This document shows positions 1-8,072 of a stretch of 34,926 bases of DNA, one piece after another; the first letter of the stretch is position 1, and each line of letters begins with the position of its first letter. Position numbers and translations under genes: made by a program. The notes beneath the pieces were generated by a model. It was not told the DNA's origin. It worked only from the letters and a program-made list of their open reading frames with translations, and did not search any database. The DNA comes from Terriglobia bacterium (GTDB lineage: Bacteria > Acidobacteriota > Terriglobia > UBA7540): contig JASHOS010000017.1 of the NCBI GenBank assembly GCA_030040995.1, forward strand, positions 1-34,926, given 5' to 3'.

Positions 1-229
1 TCGGCCAACAGCAGCCGACCACGCTGCGATTGCAATTTTCCTGATAGCGGCCACTCACCCTGCAAGCTACAAGCTTGAGGAGTTCTCGCAGAGCCTGGGT
101 CAGACGGTAAGGTGCAATTTAGCTGCCGCGTTGCGCACGGGGTAACACTGACCGCCCAGTGGTAGGTAACGCTCTCAGAAGGCGCCCCCAGCGTGCATGA
201 CAACGAATAAGATCTGGAGTTAGATACCC

Positions 230-341
230 GTGACGGAACCTTCGCGCGCTGTATTCCTCAGCTACGCCTCGCAGGACGCGGGGGCGGCCAAAAGGATTTG
301 CCAGGCACTGCGCGCCGCCGGCGTCGAAGTTTACCCACGGG
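230..341 (+). pseudogene. 5' fragment of a TIR-domain protein gene
   Basis: The frame opens with GTG, preceded by GGAG about 8 nt upstream. It encodes the classic first strand and helix of a bacterial TIR domain, with the motif VFLSYASQDA at residues 8-17 and RICQALRAAGVEV after it. In the acidobacterial TIR family I would expect a WFDQSEL-type loop next. Instead the frame runs into the left inverted repeat of a RAYT-derived element at about 342 and becomes element sequence. I see no TIR continuation beyond the element (810-1046), so the 3' part is lost, not merely displaced. Full proteins of this kind carry TPR or other sensor domains after TIR and act in NAD-cleaving or signalling roles; nothing of that remains here. 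The 229 bases upstream hold nothing recognisable. Confidence 0.65.
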
Positions 342-809
342 AAAACCGGGGACAGACGGGACGTTTCCGGTTTCGTGCGATTGGAGGCCTTTTTGCTCGT
401 GGCTCGATTCGCAGGCGTCACCGCTCTCGACACCCCGCATCATGTGACACAGCGTGGCAACGCGCAGCAATTCATTCTCGCGACGGATAGCGCGCCGCCC
501 CCAGCGCGCGAAATACCCCTTACCCTCTCACCCCTTGCCCCTCTTCCCTCTCCCCGGGGAGAGGGAAGAGGGGGAGGGGAGTTGGGGTGAGGGGATTTGT
601 CCAAACTTTGGAGGGGAGGCCGAGGCCATTCGCGAGAACACCTATACCGGACGGCTGCTCGGCACACCGGAATTTATCCAGAGGCTGGAACGCGACTCCG
701 GCCGTCCCCTCGTCGCTCAGAAAGGCAGTCGGGCGCGCAAAGCTGCCGGCGACTCACGGCAGTCAATTCTCAATTTTTAGTGGAAACGTCCCGTCTGTCC
801 CCGGTTTTT
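342..809 (+). mobile_element. RAYT-derived non-autonomous element, copy A
   Basis: The copy is bounded by inverted repeats: GGGACAGACGGGACGTTTCC at the left and its complement near 782-804. Just inside the left end, a broken frame encodes the N-terminal signature of REP-associated tyrosine transposases (TPHHVTQRGNAQQFILATD). Before the right end, another frame encodes their C-terminal tail (TGRLLGTPEFIQRLERDSGR). The catalytic middle (His-x-His and Tyr region) is missing and replaced by a GC-rich palindromic insert at about 515-600. The copy cannot encode a transposase, so mobility would have to be supplied in trans. It truncates the TIR gene. Related copies lie at 5391, 8073 and 12258, all in the same orientation. 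Confidence 0.8.
538..573. repeat. Perfect 36-bp palindrome nested in copy A
   Basis: Two 18-bp arms (CCCCTCTTCCCTCTCCCC and its exact complement) abut with no loop, and imperfect pairing continues outward over roughly 75 bp. It sits where the catalytic centre of the transposase gene should be. A shorter relative of the same CCCTCTCC...GGAGAGGG type occurs at 24943-24966. This looks like a small palindromic repeat inserted into an already decayed element. Confidence 0.7.
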
Positions 810-852
810 AGTGCTGTCGGCCGCGATTTGGCCTGAGAGATCGAATTATGGA

Positions 853-880
853 GGGGTTCCCGTGATTCGGGCAGAACCCC
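853..880. other. Strong hairpin downstream of the serine hydrolase gene
   Basis: The arms are GGGGTTCCCG and CGGG-CA-GAACCCC, with a 5-nt loop and a 2-nt bulge. It lies about 170 bp beyond the stop codon of the minus-strand hydrolase and could end that transcript, but no T-tract follows on that strand. Intrinsic termination is therefore not shown. Confidence 0.35.
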
Positions 881-1046
881 CGACAGCGTCCGTCAATTGG
901 CTTATGTCTGGTTGACGTTCCTGTAGGTTTCCCGAAATCCGTCGAAAGGGCGGCTTCCTAGCCGTCATACGTTAGGGCGGGAGCAACTGCGCCGAAGCCG
1001 AGACGCAACTACGTGCTGCTGAAGGCGTCCGCTCCGAAAAAAGTTT

Positions 1047-2747
1047 TCATTTGCCTTCAGCTCGGCACGCCCCTTTGTCGAATCGAAAGTTGATGACCCT
1101 GCCGGTGTTCAAAACGAATCCGGAGACCTTGCCCTGGGGGTTTCGCTTAAAACGGATGCTTCCAACGCTTGCACTGAAGAGGTCATGGGTGACCGGGCGC
1201 AGAGTGTCCGGCTTGTTTTTGAGGCGATGTAAAACGAGCTTGCCGGCCTCGAGCTTGATTTCATAAAGCGGTTCGATCTCCTCACTGTGGTAGACCGCAG
1301 CATACTCCTTTAGTTCCAGAGCTGAGGGAGTAAACTCGGGCACGGCCTCGAATACCTTGGGCTTGCCGCCTTCCGGGGGCGTTTCTATCAGCCGCGACGG
1401 TCCGCGGGGCTTCGAGAGTTCGAACTTGAAGTCGAACGGCGCAATCCGCAGGCGGAAGTGGTTCTCACCAAGGGGCTTCATCTCGTAACTCTCATCAGAC
1501 CCGCCCATGGCTATGCGCAGCTTGCCGTCTTTCAGAATAATCCTGCGGATCTGGTCGCCATCGGGATTGAGGTAGACTCCAACCTTGGTGTTGAGTTGCT
1601 GTTCGGAAAGCTGCACGGCTTTCTCGTCGCCACCGGCTGTTTCGGCGGGCTTCATCTCTTTGGTGAGGTACACCTCCGCCACCTTCTTCGCTAGTTGGGA
1701 AGGATTGCTGGTGGCCAGATTGCACAGGCAGGCGACTGAGAAATGCTGGTCCGGGAAGCGAATCATGTCGGAGCGATAGCCGGCGTCAGCACCGTCGTGA
1801 TCGACGGTCGCCAGGCCGCGATAGTGGCCGAGTACTAGCCCAAAAGCATAGTCCAGTTGTTCTCCACTGTTGAGCTTTCCGCGCTCCAGCAACTGCTTGA
1901 TCATGGCTGGTCCGCCCACCCGCGGGTCGTAGAAATTCTCGTCCCAGAGCGCCAGGTCCTCGACCGTGGTCAGCAGGCTGGTCGCGCCCACAGTATCGAA
2001 GTTAGTGATGCTGATACGATATGTCTGGCCCGACGGCTCGTATCCGTAGGCCATGTTCTTGACAATCTCGGCATGGTCATCACGAAAGTGGGTGTGAGTC
2101 ATACCTAGCGGCCAGAAGATGCGAGCAGTCGTGAACTCGCGGAACGATTCACCACTCACCCGCTTCACGATCTGGGCCAGCAGGGTGTAACCGGTATTAC
2201 AGTAGAGGTATCGTGAGCCCGGCGGGAAGTTCAAATCCTTCTGGCGGGAGATCACGGAGAGGACGTCGTCATCAGTGATGAGATCAAGCGAATATCTCCA
2301 GCCCGCGAGGTCCAGAAGATCCCATTGGTCGCGCAGGCCGCTGGTGTGGTGCACGAGTTCGCGGATGGTAATGGGCGTGCCAAAGTCGGGCAATTCCGGG
2401 ACGTACTTGCGAACCGGGTCGTCGAGCGATAGCTTGCCCTCCTGCGCCAGCATCACGATCGAGGCATCAGTAAACTGCTTCGACATGGAGGCCACGTGAA
2501 AAACCGTGGTGGGCGTAATGGGGACGTTGTGGTCGAGGTCAGCCATGCCATAACCGCGCTCGTAGATGATCTTGCCGTCTCTCATCACCGAGAGCGCGCA
2601 CCCAGGTGACACCGTTTTGTCCATTCTCTCGAACAGCTTGTCAACTTGCGCCTCGGAGTGTTCCGCCGCAGGCGCAGTGGTCTGCGCGCACAAGGATGGC
2701 TGAAGGGAAATCAAGAACAGGATCAGAGCTGAAAGTTTGAGTCGCAT
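1047..2747 (-). CDS. Secreted beta-lactamase-family (class C / peptidase S12-like) serine hydrolase
   Basis: This 566-residue protein starts at the ATG preceded by GAGGAAAG; a longer frame exists but lacks a ribosome site. An N-terminal signal peptide (hydrophobic residues 6-18, likely cleavage near LCAQ) exports it. The serine-hydrolase fold spans about residues 30-400, with all three active-site boxes: S87-M-S-K90 (SxxK), Y182-C-N184 (YxN) and H317-D-G319 at the KTG position. The last 170 or so residues resemble the beta-barrel lipocalin-like C-terminal domain common in such proteins. Family members include esterases, DD-peptidases and D-aminopeptidases, so the substrate is open. It begins 38 bp after the radical SAM gene on the same strand and is probably the last gene of that operon, where a peptidase acting on modified peptide would make sense (inference). 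Confidence 0.88.
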   Translation of the reverse strand: MRLKLSALILFLISLQPSLCAQTTAPAAEHSEAQVDKLFERMDKTVSPGCALSVMRDGKIIYERGYGMADLDHNVPITPTTVFHVASMSKQFTDASIVMLAQEGKLSLDDPVRKYVPELPDFGTPITIRELVHHTSGLRDQWDLLDLAGWRYSLDLITDDDVLSVISRQKDLNFPPGSRYLYCNTGYTLLAQIVKRVSGESFREFTTARIFWPLGMTHTHFRDDHAEIVKNMAYGYEPSGQTYRISITNFDTVGATSLLTTVEDLALWDENFYDPRVGGPAMIKQLLERGKLNSGEQLDYAFGLVLGHYRGLATVDHDGADAGYRSDMIRFPDQHFSVACLCNLATSNPSQLAKKVAEVYLTKEMKPAETAGGDEKAVQLSEQQLNTKVGVYLNPDGDQIRRIILKDGKLRIAMGGSDESYEMKPLGENHFRLRIAPFDFKFELSKPRGPSRLIETPPEGGKPKVFEAVPEFTPSALELKEYAAVYHSEEIEPLYEIKLEAGKLVLHRLKNKPDTLRPVTHDLFSASVGSIRFKRNPQGKVSGFVLNTGRVINFRFDKGACRAEGK

Positions 2748-2785
2748 CGCGCTTTCCTCGAAAGCCAGGTAGATCACCGGTGCAG

Positions 2786-4450
2786 TCAAGCACAGACCGT
2801 TTGCTCGCGCGCGTCTGCCTCCAACGCGCCGAGGAGCGTTTCCTGATGTGCGAAGATAAATTCGTTGCGTTCTCGCAATAGATCCTCGATCCAGCGGCGG
2901 CACCGGGATTCGAGGTCGGCAGCGGACCAGAGATTGGCGGCGCCGTCCGAAAAGACATAAGAGAGATCCTCGACGACGCGGAAGAGCAGTTCATTGCTGG
3001 CCCAGGTGATTTCACGCACCTTCTCCTTGTAAGCGTCCATTCTGGAAAGGCGCGGGAAGAGATGCTCGATGATCGCCACCTCGTTCCAAACCCAGTTCAA
3101 CTGCGGAGAGAGCGCCCGGTAGCCGTGCACCCATCCGGCGACGTTGACGACGCGAGCCAGTTCATCGTAGAACGCGTCGAGCCTGGGATCCAGAAAGTTG
3201 TAGGTGGGATTGCACACGTCTCCGCGAAGCCGGCCGGTACGCTCCAACTCCTCCTTGATCGGCGTGCCGTCGTAGGGCAACATACGGCAAAAAACGGCTC
3301 CGGCGCTGCCATCACCCACAATAGTGCGGAGAAAACGCACGTTTTCCCGTACCGATTCGAACGTGCTGGATGGGTCGAAAAGCATGAAGCCAAATTCAAA
3401 CATGAGACCCAACTGCTTGAGAGTCTCGACGGCCCGAATGTTTTGTTCGACCGTGATTTGCTTGTGCAGGGTCTTCAATCCTTCTTCGCTGCCCGATTCC
3501 AAGCCCATGTAAACAAGATAAAGCCCGGCGTCGCGCATCGAGCTGAACATGGCGGGCTCGACAACGTCCGCGCGGCAGTTCACTTTCCAGATCACGCGTT
3601 CGGCCAAGCCGCTCTTGTGCAGCTCGCCAACAAAATCTCCCGCCCAGCGATGCCAGGCCGGGCCAAAGAGCGGAAAATCGTCGTCCTGGAACAAAAAGAT
3701 GGTGATGCCCCGCTCTTCGTGCAGAGCCTGCATCTCCCGAATCACCTCGGCAGGTTTTCGGGTGCGTACGACCTTGCCCGGAGCCGTGCGGTAGAACATG
3801 TGAATCGAGCAGAACGAGCAGGTGCGCGCGCAGCCGCGGCTGGCGAGCAGCGGCATGGCGTTGCGGCCGAGCAAGGCTTCCGGCCGGTAATTCCGCTCCG
3901 GATAAGGCAGGACGTCGAGATCGGCTACGAGCGGTCGCAGGGGTGTGGCGATCACCTCGATGCCCTGACGGTAGGCAACGCCCTTGATCTGGCGCCAGTC
4001 TCCCTGTGTACTGAGGAGGTCGACGAGTTCCAGGAGCGTCAACTCGCCTTCGAACCTCACGACGCTATCGAGCTCCGGGACCAGTTCCAGGGTGTCTTTA
4101 TAGTTAAGGCTGGGAAAGTGTCCGCCCATGGTGAAATGGCAAGCGATGCCGTTCTCGCGGAGATAGCGCAAAAGCGCGCCGAAGCGCCGGATGTAGAATT
4201 GAAAGATCAGCGAGAATCCCACCAGAAGCGGGTCCGCAGCCTTGACCGCTTCCAGGATTTCGTCTCCGCCGGCTTCCACGTCAAAAACCAACACTCCATA
4301 TCCGTGGGAGCGTAGCGTAGATGCAAGATACCCCAGCCCCAGGTTTCCCTGGCGCTGAAATCCGACCAGCACGACCGGCCGGGAAGTATCGCGCTGCCGT
4401 TGTTCCGCTCCGGCGCCACTCAAGACGGTGAACGGAGAGAGTTCTGGCAT
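2786..4450 (-). CDS. B12-binding-domain radical SAM enzyme
   Basis: The protein has 554 residues and an excellent ribosome site (CAGGAGGAC). Residues 25-140 form a Rossmann-like cobalamin-binding domain typical of class B radical SAM enzymes (GNLGLGYLASTLRSHGYGV, then a conserved MGGHFPSL stretch). The DxHxxG histidine of base-off B12 binders is absent (DVEAGG at residues 57-62), which is common in this class. The radical SAM cluster motif CxxxCxxC is C207, C211, C214, followed by a TIM-barrel core with the expected ESGSEEGL stretch. The C-terminal 150 residues are family-specific. Such enzymes catalyse methylation, ring contraction or other radical chemistry on peptides, lipids or antibiotics. 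Sitting directly after a 66-residue peptide gene, it may modify that peptide (inference). A tailoring role in lipid or hopanoid chemistry is the main alternative. Confidence 0.9.
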   Translation of the reverse strand: MPELSPFTVLSGAGAEQRQRDTSRPVVLVGFQRQGNLGLGYLASTLRSHGYGVLVFDVEAGGDEILEAVKAADPLLVGFSLIFQFYIRRFGALLRYLRENGIACHFTMGGHFPSLNYKDTLELVPELDSVVRFEGELTLLELVDLLSTQGDWRQIKGVAYRQGIEVIATPLRPLVADLDVLPYPERNYRPEALLGRNAMPLLASRGCARTCSFCSIHMFYRTAPGKVVRTRKPAEVIREMQALHEERGITIFLFQDDDFPLFGPAWHRWAGDFVGELHKSGLAERVIWKVNCRADVVEPAMFSSMRDAGLYLVYMGLESGSEEGLKTLHKQITVEQNIRAVETLKQLGLMFEFGFMLFDPSSTFESVRENVRFLRTIVGDGSAGAVFCRMLPYDGTPIKEELERTGRLRGDVCNPTYNFLDPRLDAFYDELARVVNVAGWVHGYRALSPQLNWVWNEVAIIEHLFPRLSRMDAYKEKVREITWASNELLFRVVEDLSYVFSDGAANLWSAADLESRCRRWIEDLLRERNEFIFAHQETLLGALEADAREQTVCA

Positions 4451-4535
4451 GGCAGTCCTCCTGTTTCGGACACAGATGCGCGCCGGCGCGAAAAACCGGT
4501 TGCGGCGCCCAACAAGCCCGTCTGTTACTCAGCGG

Positions 4536-4736
4536 CTATCGTTTCGACTTCGAGTGAAGGGTGATGGCAGCGTCAACGGCCTTCGCGTGAGCGGCCAGCA
4601 CGTCCTTTAATAGGCTGAGCCTGATATGCGCGAGCTGAGTCTTACTGGCTTCATCAAGATTCGTATCATAAGGGGGTCCGATGGGATCCCACCAAGGGTG
4701 ATAATTGTAAACCAAGGGGTCCTTGATATCGTGCAT
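4536..4736 (-). CDS. 66-residue peptide, candidate substrate of the radical SAM enzyme
   Basis: This small gene has the strongest ribosome site in the region (AACAGGAGGCTGAG before ATG), nearly identical to that of the radical SAM gene 85 bp downstream. The peptide has two unlike halves. Residues 1-28 are rich in aromatic residues, proline and glycine (VYNYHPWWDPIGPPYD). Residues 29-66 look like one amphipathic helix ending in Lys/Ser/Arg. There is no signal peptide, no cysteine and no GG cleavage site. I do not recognise the family. The layout of an N-terminal aromatic segment with a C-terminal helix recalls ribosomal peptides whose core comes first and whose recognition sequence follows, as in bottromycin, but that comparison is inference. 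It could instead be a small partner protein of the enzyme. Confidence 0.7.
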   Translation of the reverse strand: MHDIKDPLVYNYHPWWDPIGPPYDTNLDEASKTQLAHIRLSLLKDVLAAHAKAVDAAITLHSKSKR

Positions 4737-5025
4737 CTCAGCCTCCTGTTGTAATCGTTATCTGGAACTGCCGATTTAGTCCGTATTTTGACGCCGACTC
4801 GTGTGCGTCGTCCGCGCCTGCGAGCGACGACGGGCCGAGGGCCCGAGATCGGCGCTGTAGGCGCGACAGCATTGCTCGCCGCTCAGGTGGGGAGCCACTG
4901 TTCTCCGCTCGGTTGTGTCTAAGGGGAACTCGAGCGCAACGACTGCCGTTCCGGTTCACTCTCCCGTCAACTTCTTAGAGGGAAACGACTACCGATTCAA
5001 CGAAATGCATACCTGGATGGAGGTT
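4737..5025 (-). other. Long untranslated leader of the radical SAM operon
   Basis: From the likely transcription start near 5018 to the peptide ATG is about 280 nt with no credible gene. It contains a tight hairpin CGGGCC-CTC-GGCCCG (4831-4845) and other GC-rich self-complementary stretches, so a structured leader is possible. I looked for a cobalamin riboswitch because the enzyme binds B12, but could not recognise its conserved core in the transcribed strand. Confidence 0.4.
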
Positions 5026-5054
5026 GTATAACACTTCAGTAAGTCAGGTGTCAA
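5026..5054 (-). promoter_or_regulatory. Near-consensus sigma-70 promoter with palindromic spacer
   Basis: On the minus strand, TTGACA (5054-5049) is followed by exactly 17 nt and TTATAC (5031-5026); TATACA at 18 nt is an alternative. The spacer plus its edges form a 21-bp imperfect inverted repeat (ACACCTGACTTACTGAAGTGT; 7 of 10 pairs match) at 5031-5051. That is a classic place for a repressor or MerR/PadR-type operator. It faces the 66-residue peptide gene. Confidence 0.7.
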
Positions 5055-5390
5055 GAAATTTTTTCCATTCAATTAACATCCCTGAACGCTAGCGCCGAGC
5101 GAGGCATCTCCTAATTCCCTTGAAAGCGAGTCGGTCGTTCGGGGAGTTTACGCTTCAGGCAAACGCAGGGAATCTTCGCTTCACTGAAGACGGGGGTAGG
5201 GGCCTGGGATCGGCGCAAGGCGCGATGCCGCCGCGCCGGGAAGGGATGCGGACAAACCGCAGAGTCTCCAAAGGCGAGAGGCGCTACCTGCTTCGGCATC
5301 ATACGCGGAGATGTGGGAAAGCAGCGGATCGGAGGCGGAGGGGCGCGCTACCTGGCTACACGCTCACACATCCAGTCGATTGGAGGCATG
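5055..5390. other. Intergenic stretch, no gene recognised
   Basis: The first 45 bases are AT-rich upstream promoter sequence. The remainder is GC-rich with broken frames, no ribosome site with a believable protein, and no clear repeat edge until the left end of element copy B at 5391. Confidence 0.4.
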
Positions 5391-5870
5391 AAACCCGGGG
5401 ACAGACGGGGCGTTTCCGGTTTCGTGCGATTGTCGTACTTTTTGCTCGTGGCTCGATTCGCACGCGTCATCGCTCTGGACGCCCGCACCATGTGAACCAT
5501 CGCGGCAACATGCGGCAATTCATTCTCGCGACGGATGCTGAACGCCTCGTCTATCTCGACCTGCGGAACGGCGTCGCCAGACGTATGGCTGGATACGCAA
5601 CTTTGGGAGCAGCCCCGGACAACCGGGGATTGGCGGAACCATCTCGCGGCGGGTACCTTGCCAGCCGAGGCCGATGCCATTCGCGAGAGCACCCATACCG
5701 GACGGCCGCTCGGCACATCGGAATTTTTCCAAGGGCTGGAACGCGACTCCGGCCGCCCGCTCGTTGCTCAGAAAGACGGTCCAGAAGGCCAGTCGGCGCG
5801 CAAAGCTGCCAGCGACTCGCGGCAATCAACGCTTAATTTTTAGGGGAAACGTCCCGCCTGTCCCCGGTTT
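5391..5870 (+). mobile_element. RAYT-derived non-autonomous element, copy B
   Basis: The inverted ends match copy A (CGGGGACAGACGGGGCGTTT at the left, GGAAACGTCCCGCCTGTCCC at the right). This is the least reduced copy. Its N-terminal remnant reaches ATDAERLVYLDL, then jumps out of frame to PDVWLDTQLWEQ and the C-terminal tail DWRNHLAAGTLPAEADAIRE ... TGRPLGTSEF. The catalytic centre of the tyrosine transposase is deleted, at a different junction from the other copies. Confidence 0.8.
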
Positions 5871-6089
5871 CCGCATTTTGCTCGTTCCTGGCTTTGAGTT
5901 CCATAGCTTCCCCTCCCGAAAGATTCGTGTAAGCAGACCACGGAGTATCGGCTGCAGCTCATCCAACTCTGGCCGCTCTCCACGCGGGCACGGTCGTATG
6001 AAGCGAATTTGATTCGCATGAATAAAATCACCTGTCCACTCTTCAAGAAGAGTCATTTTGGCTCGACATGCCGTCCTAGCATTTGGCGC
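5871..6089. other. Intergenic region upstream of the M28 gene with two small inverted repeats
   Basis: No gene is supported here. CGAAT-TTG-ATTCG (6004-6016) and ACTCTTC-AA-GAAGAGT (6038-6053) sit 40-85 bp upstream of the candidate promoter of the peptidase gene and could be operator sites or transcript hairpins. A minus-strand frame running through 5826-6119 ends inside the mobile element and resembles nothing I know. Confidence 0.35.
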
Positions 6090-6118
6090 TTGACTTTCGA
6101 GTACGTAGGTGGTAAACA
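6090..6118 (+). promoter_or_regulatory. Candidate promoter of the M28 peptidase gene
   Basis: TTGACT (6090-6095), a 17-nt spacer and TAAACA (6113-6118) give a good -35 and a weak -10. The 5' leader would be about 50 nt. Confidence 0.4.
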
Positions 6119-6177
6119 TCGCCGCAACGAATATTAAAAATTTTCACGCCCACAAAAAGCCAGGGGAGGTCAAGACC

Positions 6178-8010
6178 ATGGAAAGGATCTTTTCGAAACG
6201 CATGTTCGCACGCTCGCGCTGTTTGACTGTTCTGCTGCTGGTGATGACCCTGCCGCTGTACGCGGCCGAAAAAAAACATAAACCCGCAGACAAATCCGCT
6301 CAGGCTACACAGGCCGCGCCCGATCCCGACCAGGGTCCGTGGTCGGAGCCGCAGCCGGCGGTGGAAAAGCTGGACCTGACCATGTACCAGCGGGTCCGCG
6401 AAGAGGAGTTCCAGCACTCGCACATCATGCAGTACGCCTCGGCACTGACAGACGACATCGGCCCGCGGCTGACGGGATCGCCGAACATGGCGAAGGCCAA
6501 CGCGTGGACGCGGGATCAGTTCACGGAGATGGGCTGTGCAGACGTGCACCTGGACGACTGGGGCGAGTTCGGGATGGGATGGCAGCAGATGAATACGTGG
6601 GTGCGCATGACCTCGCCGGATACGGCGGTCTTCATCGCGCAGGCGACGCCGTGGTCGCCCGCGACCGACGGCCCGGTGACCGCCCCGGTGGCCTACGTCA
6701 ACATCCAGAACGAAAGCGATTTCAACAAATACCGCGGGAAGCTCGCGGGCAAGATAGTGTTGCTGGGCGAGATGCGTCCGGTTCCGCCGGTGGATGAGGC
6801 GCTGCTGACGCGGTACACCGACAAAGACCTTGAGGAGATCGCCAGCTATCCGGTGGGCGCAGATGGCAGCATGAGCCCTGAGATGCGAGCACGGCTGACC
6901 GCCTACGTGCGGCGCATGAAGCTGATGGACAAACTGGTCCCGTTCCTGGGGGATGAGAAGGTGGTGGCGGTGATCCGGCCGAGCCGCGATGCGCCCGACG
7001 GCGGCGGATCGGGTGGGACCATTTTCGACGACAACGGTGCCGCGATGGGGCGGACGCCGTACATCCGCGGGCACGAAATGAAGGTGCCCACGGTGGTGAT
7101 GGCTATTGAGAGCTATGGCCGCGTCTATCGGCTGCTCGAGGCGCACGTGCCGGTGTCGATCCAGATGGAAGTGGAGACGAAGTTCACGGGCGACCACAAG
7201 CACGGGTATGACACGATCGCGGAGATTCCGGGGACCGATCCGCAACTGAAGGACCAGGTGGTGATGGTGGGCGGACATCTCGACAGCTGGATCGCCGGCA
7301 CGGGGGCGACGGACAACGGTGCGGGCTCGCTCGTCGCCATGGAAGTGATGCGCATCCTGACGGCCCTGCACGTCCAGCCGCGGCGGACGATCCGCGTGGC
7401 GCTGTGGAGCGGCGAGGAGGAAGGGCTGTTCGGGTCGCGCGGCTACGTGAAGGAGCACTTCGGGTTCGCGCCGCTGTCGACGGCGCCGGACCAGGCGGCG
7501 CTGCCGGAATTCCTGCGGCGCGCGGCGGGGCCGCTGGAGCTGAAGCCTGAGCAGCGGCTAATCTCGGCGTACTTCAACCTCGACAACGGGTCGGGCAAGA
7601 TCCGCGGCGTGTATCTGCAGGGGAACGCGGCGATCGCACCGATCTTTGCGCAGTGGATCAAGCCGCTGAAGGATCTGGGAGTGACCACGCTGACGATGCG
7701 CAACACCGGAGGCACGGATCACCTGTCGTTCGACGCAGTCGGGATTCCGGGCTTCCAGTTCATCCAGGATTGGCTGGATTACCTGACGCGGACGCACCAC
7801 TCCAATATGGACGTGTATGAGGAGTTGCGGCCGGCGGACCTGGAGCAGGCGGCCGTGGTAGAAGCGATCTTCGTCTACAACGCGGCGATGCGCGACCAGA
7901 TGCTGCCGCGCAAGCCGCTGCCGCATCCGGAGCTGCTCCAACGGGAGAACGCGCCGGTGAAGAACCTGCTCCCGGACGCGGTGCCGGAGCAGGCGGCGCC
8001 CCAGAACTGA
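6178..8010 (+). CDS. Exported M28-family zinc peptidase with PA domain (carboxypeptidase Q-like)
   Basis: The start is the ATG 8 nt after AGGGGAGG, giving 610 residues that begin with a signal peptide (LTVLLLVMTLPLYA, residues 16-29). Residues 160-330 correspond to a protease-associated domain inserted before the catalytic core. The two-zinc M28 site is complete by pattern: H367 (GGHLDSW), D379 (ATDNGAG), E413-E414 (SGEEEG, general base and ligand), D469 (NLDNGSG) and H515 (GTDHLSF). The family removes single residues or dipeptides from peptide ends outside the cytoplasm, which fits a periplasmic nutrient-scavenging role. It stands alone between element copies B and C. Amino- versus carboxypeptidase specificity cannot be read from sequence. 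Confidence 0.92.
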   Translation: MERIFSKRMFARSRCLTVLLLVMTLPLYAAEKKHKPADKSAQATQAAPDPDQGPWSEPQPAVEKLDLTMYQRVREEEFQHSHIMQYASALTDDIGPRLTGSPNMAKANAWTRDQFTEMGCADVHLDDWGEFGMGWQQMNTWVRMTSPDTAVFIAQATPWSPATDGPVTAPVAYVNIQNESDFNKYRGKLAGKIVLLGEMRPVPPVDEALLTRYTDKDLEEIASYPVGADGSMSPEMRARLTAYVRRMKLMDKLVPFLGDEKVVAVIRPSRDAPDGGGSGGTIFDDNGAAMGRTPYIRGHEMKVPTVVMAIESYGRVYRLLEAHVPVSIQMEVETKFTGDHKHGYDTIAEIPGTDPQLKDQVVMVGGHLDSWIAGTGATDNGAGSLVAMEVMRILTALHVQPRRTIRVALWSGEEEGLFGSRGYVKEHFGFAPLSTAPDQAALPEFLRRAAGPLELKPEQRLISAYFNLDNGSGKIRGVYLQGNAAIAPIFAQWIKPLKDLGVTTLTMRNTGGTDHLSFDAVGIPGFQFIQDWLDYLTRTHHSNMDVYEELRPADLEQAAVVEAIFVYNAAMRDQMLPRKPLPHPELLQRENAPVKNLLPDAVPEQAAPQN

Positions 8011-8072
8011 CGCGGCGGAGAAGCACAATGGCGCCCGTGGACGAAACTCCGGGGCCTTTCTTTTTTGCGCGA

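Noticed and set aside
3062-4315. A 417-codon open frame on the plus strand opposite the radical SAM gene
   Set aside because: It is the antisense shadow of a GC-rich gene with strong family motifs on the minus strand; it has no ribosome site and no recognisable protein.
4870-4905. A GCCACTG sequence resembling a cobalamin-riboswitch B12 box near 4894
   Set aside because: It lies on the plus strand, opposite to the B12-enzyme transcript, and no downstream plus-strand gene or rest of the aptamer is seen.
4738-4959. A 73-codon minus-strand frame just before the 66-aa peptide gene
   Set aside because: It has no ribosome site, a basic low-complexity composition, and lies in the leader; it overlaps the peptide gene's ribosome site.
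5826-6119. A 97-codon minus-strand frame between element copy B and the M28 gene
   Set aside because: Its last 15 codons come from the mobile element's inverted repeat and no family resemblance was found.
6076-7458. A 460-codon minus-strand frame opposite the M28 gene
   Set aside because: Its His/Arg-rich composition is typical of antisense reading of a GC-rich gene. The plus strand has the complete zinc site and signal peptide.
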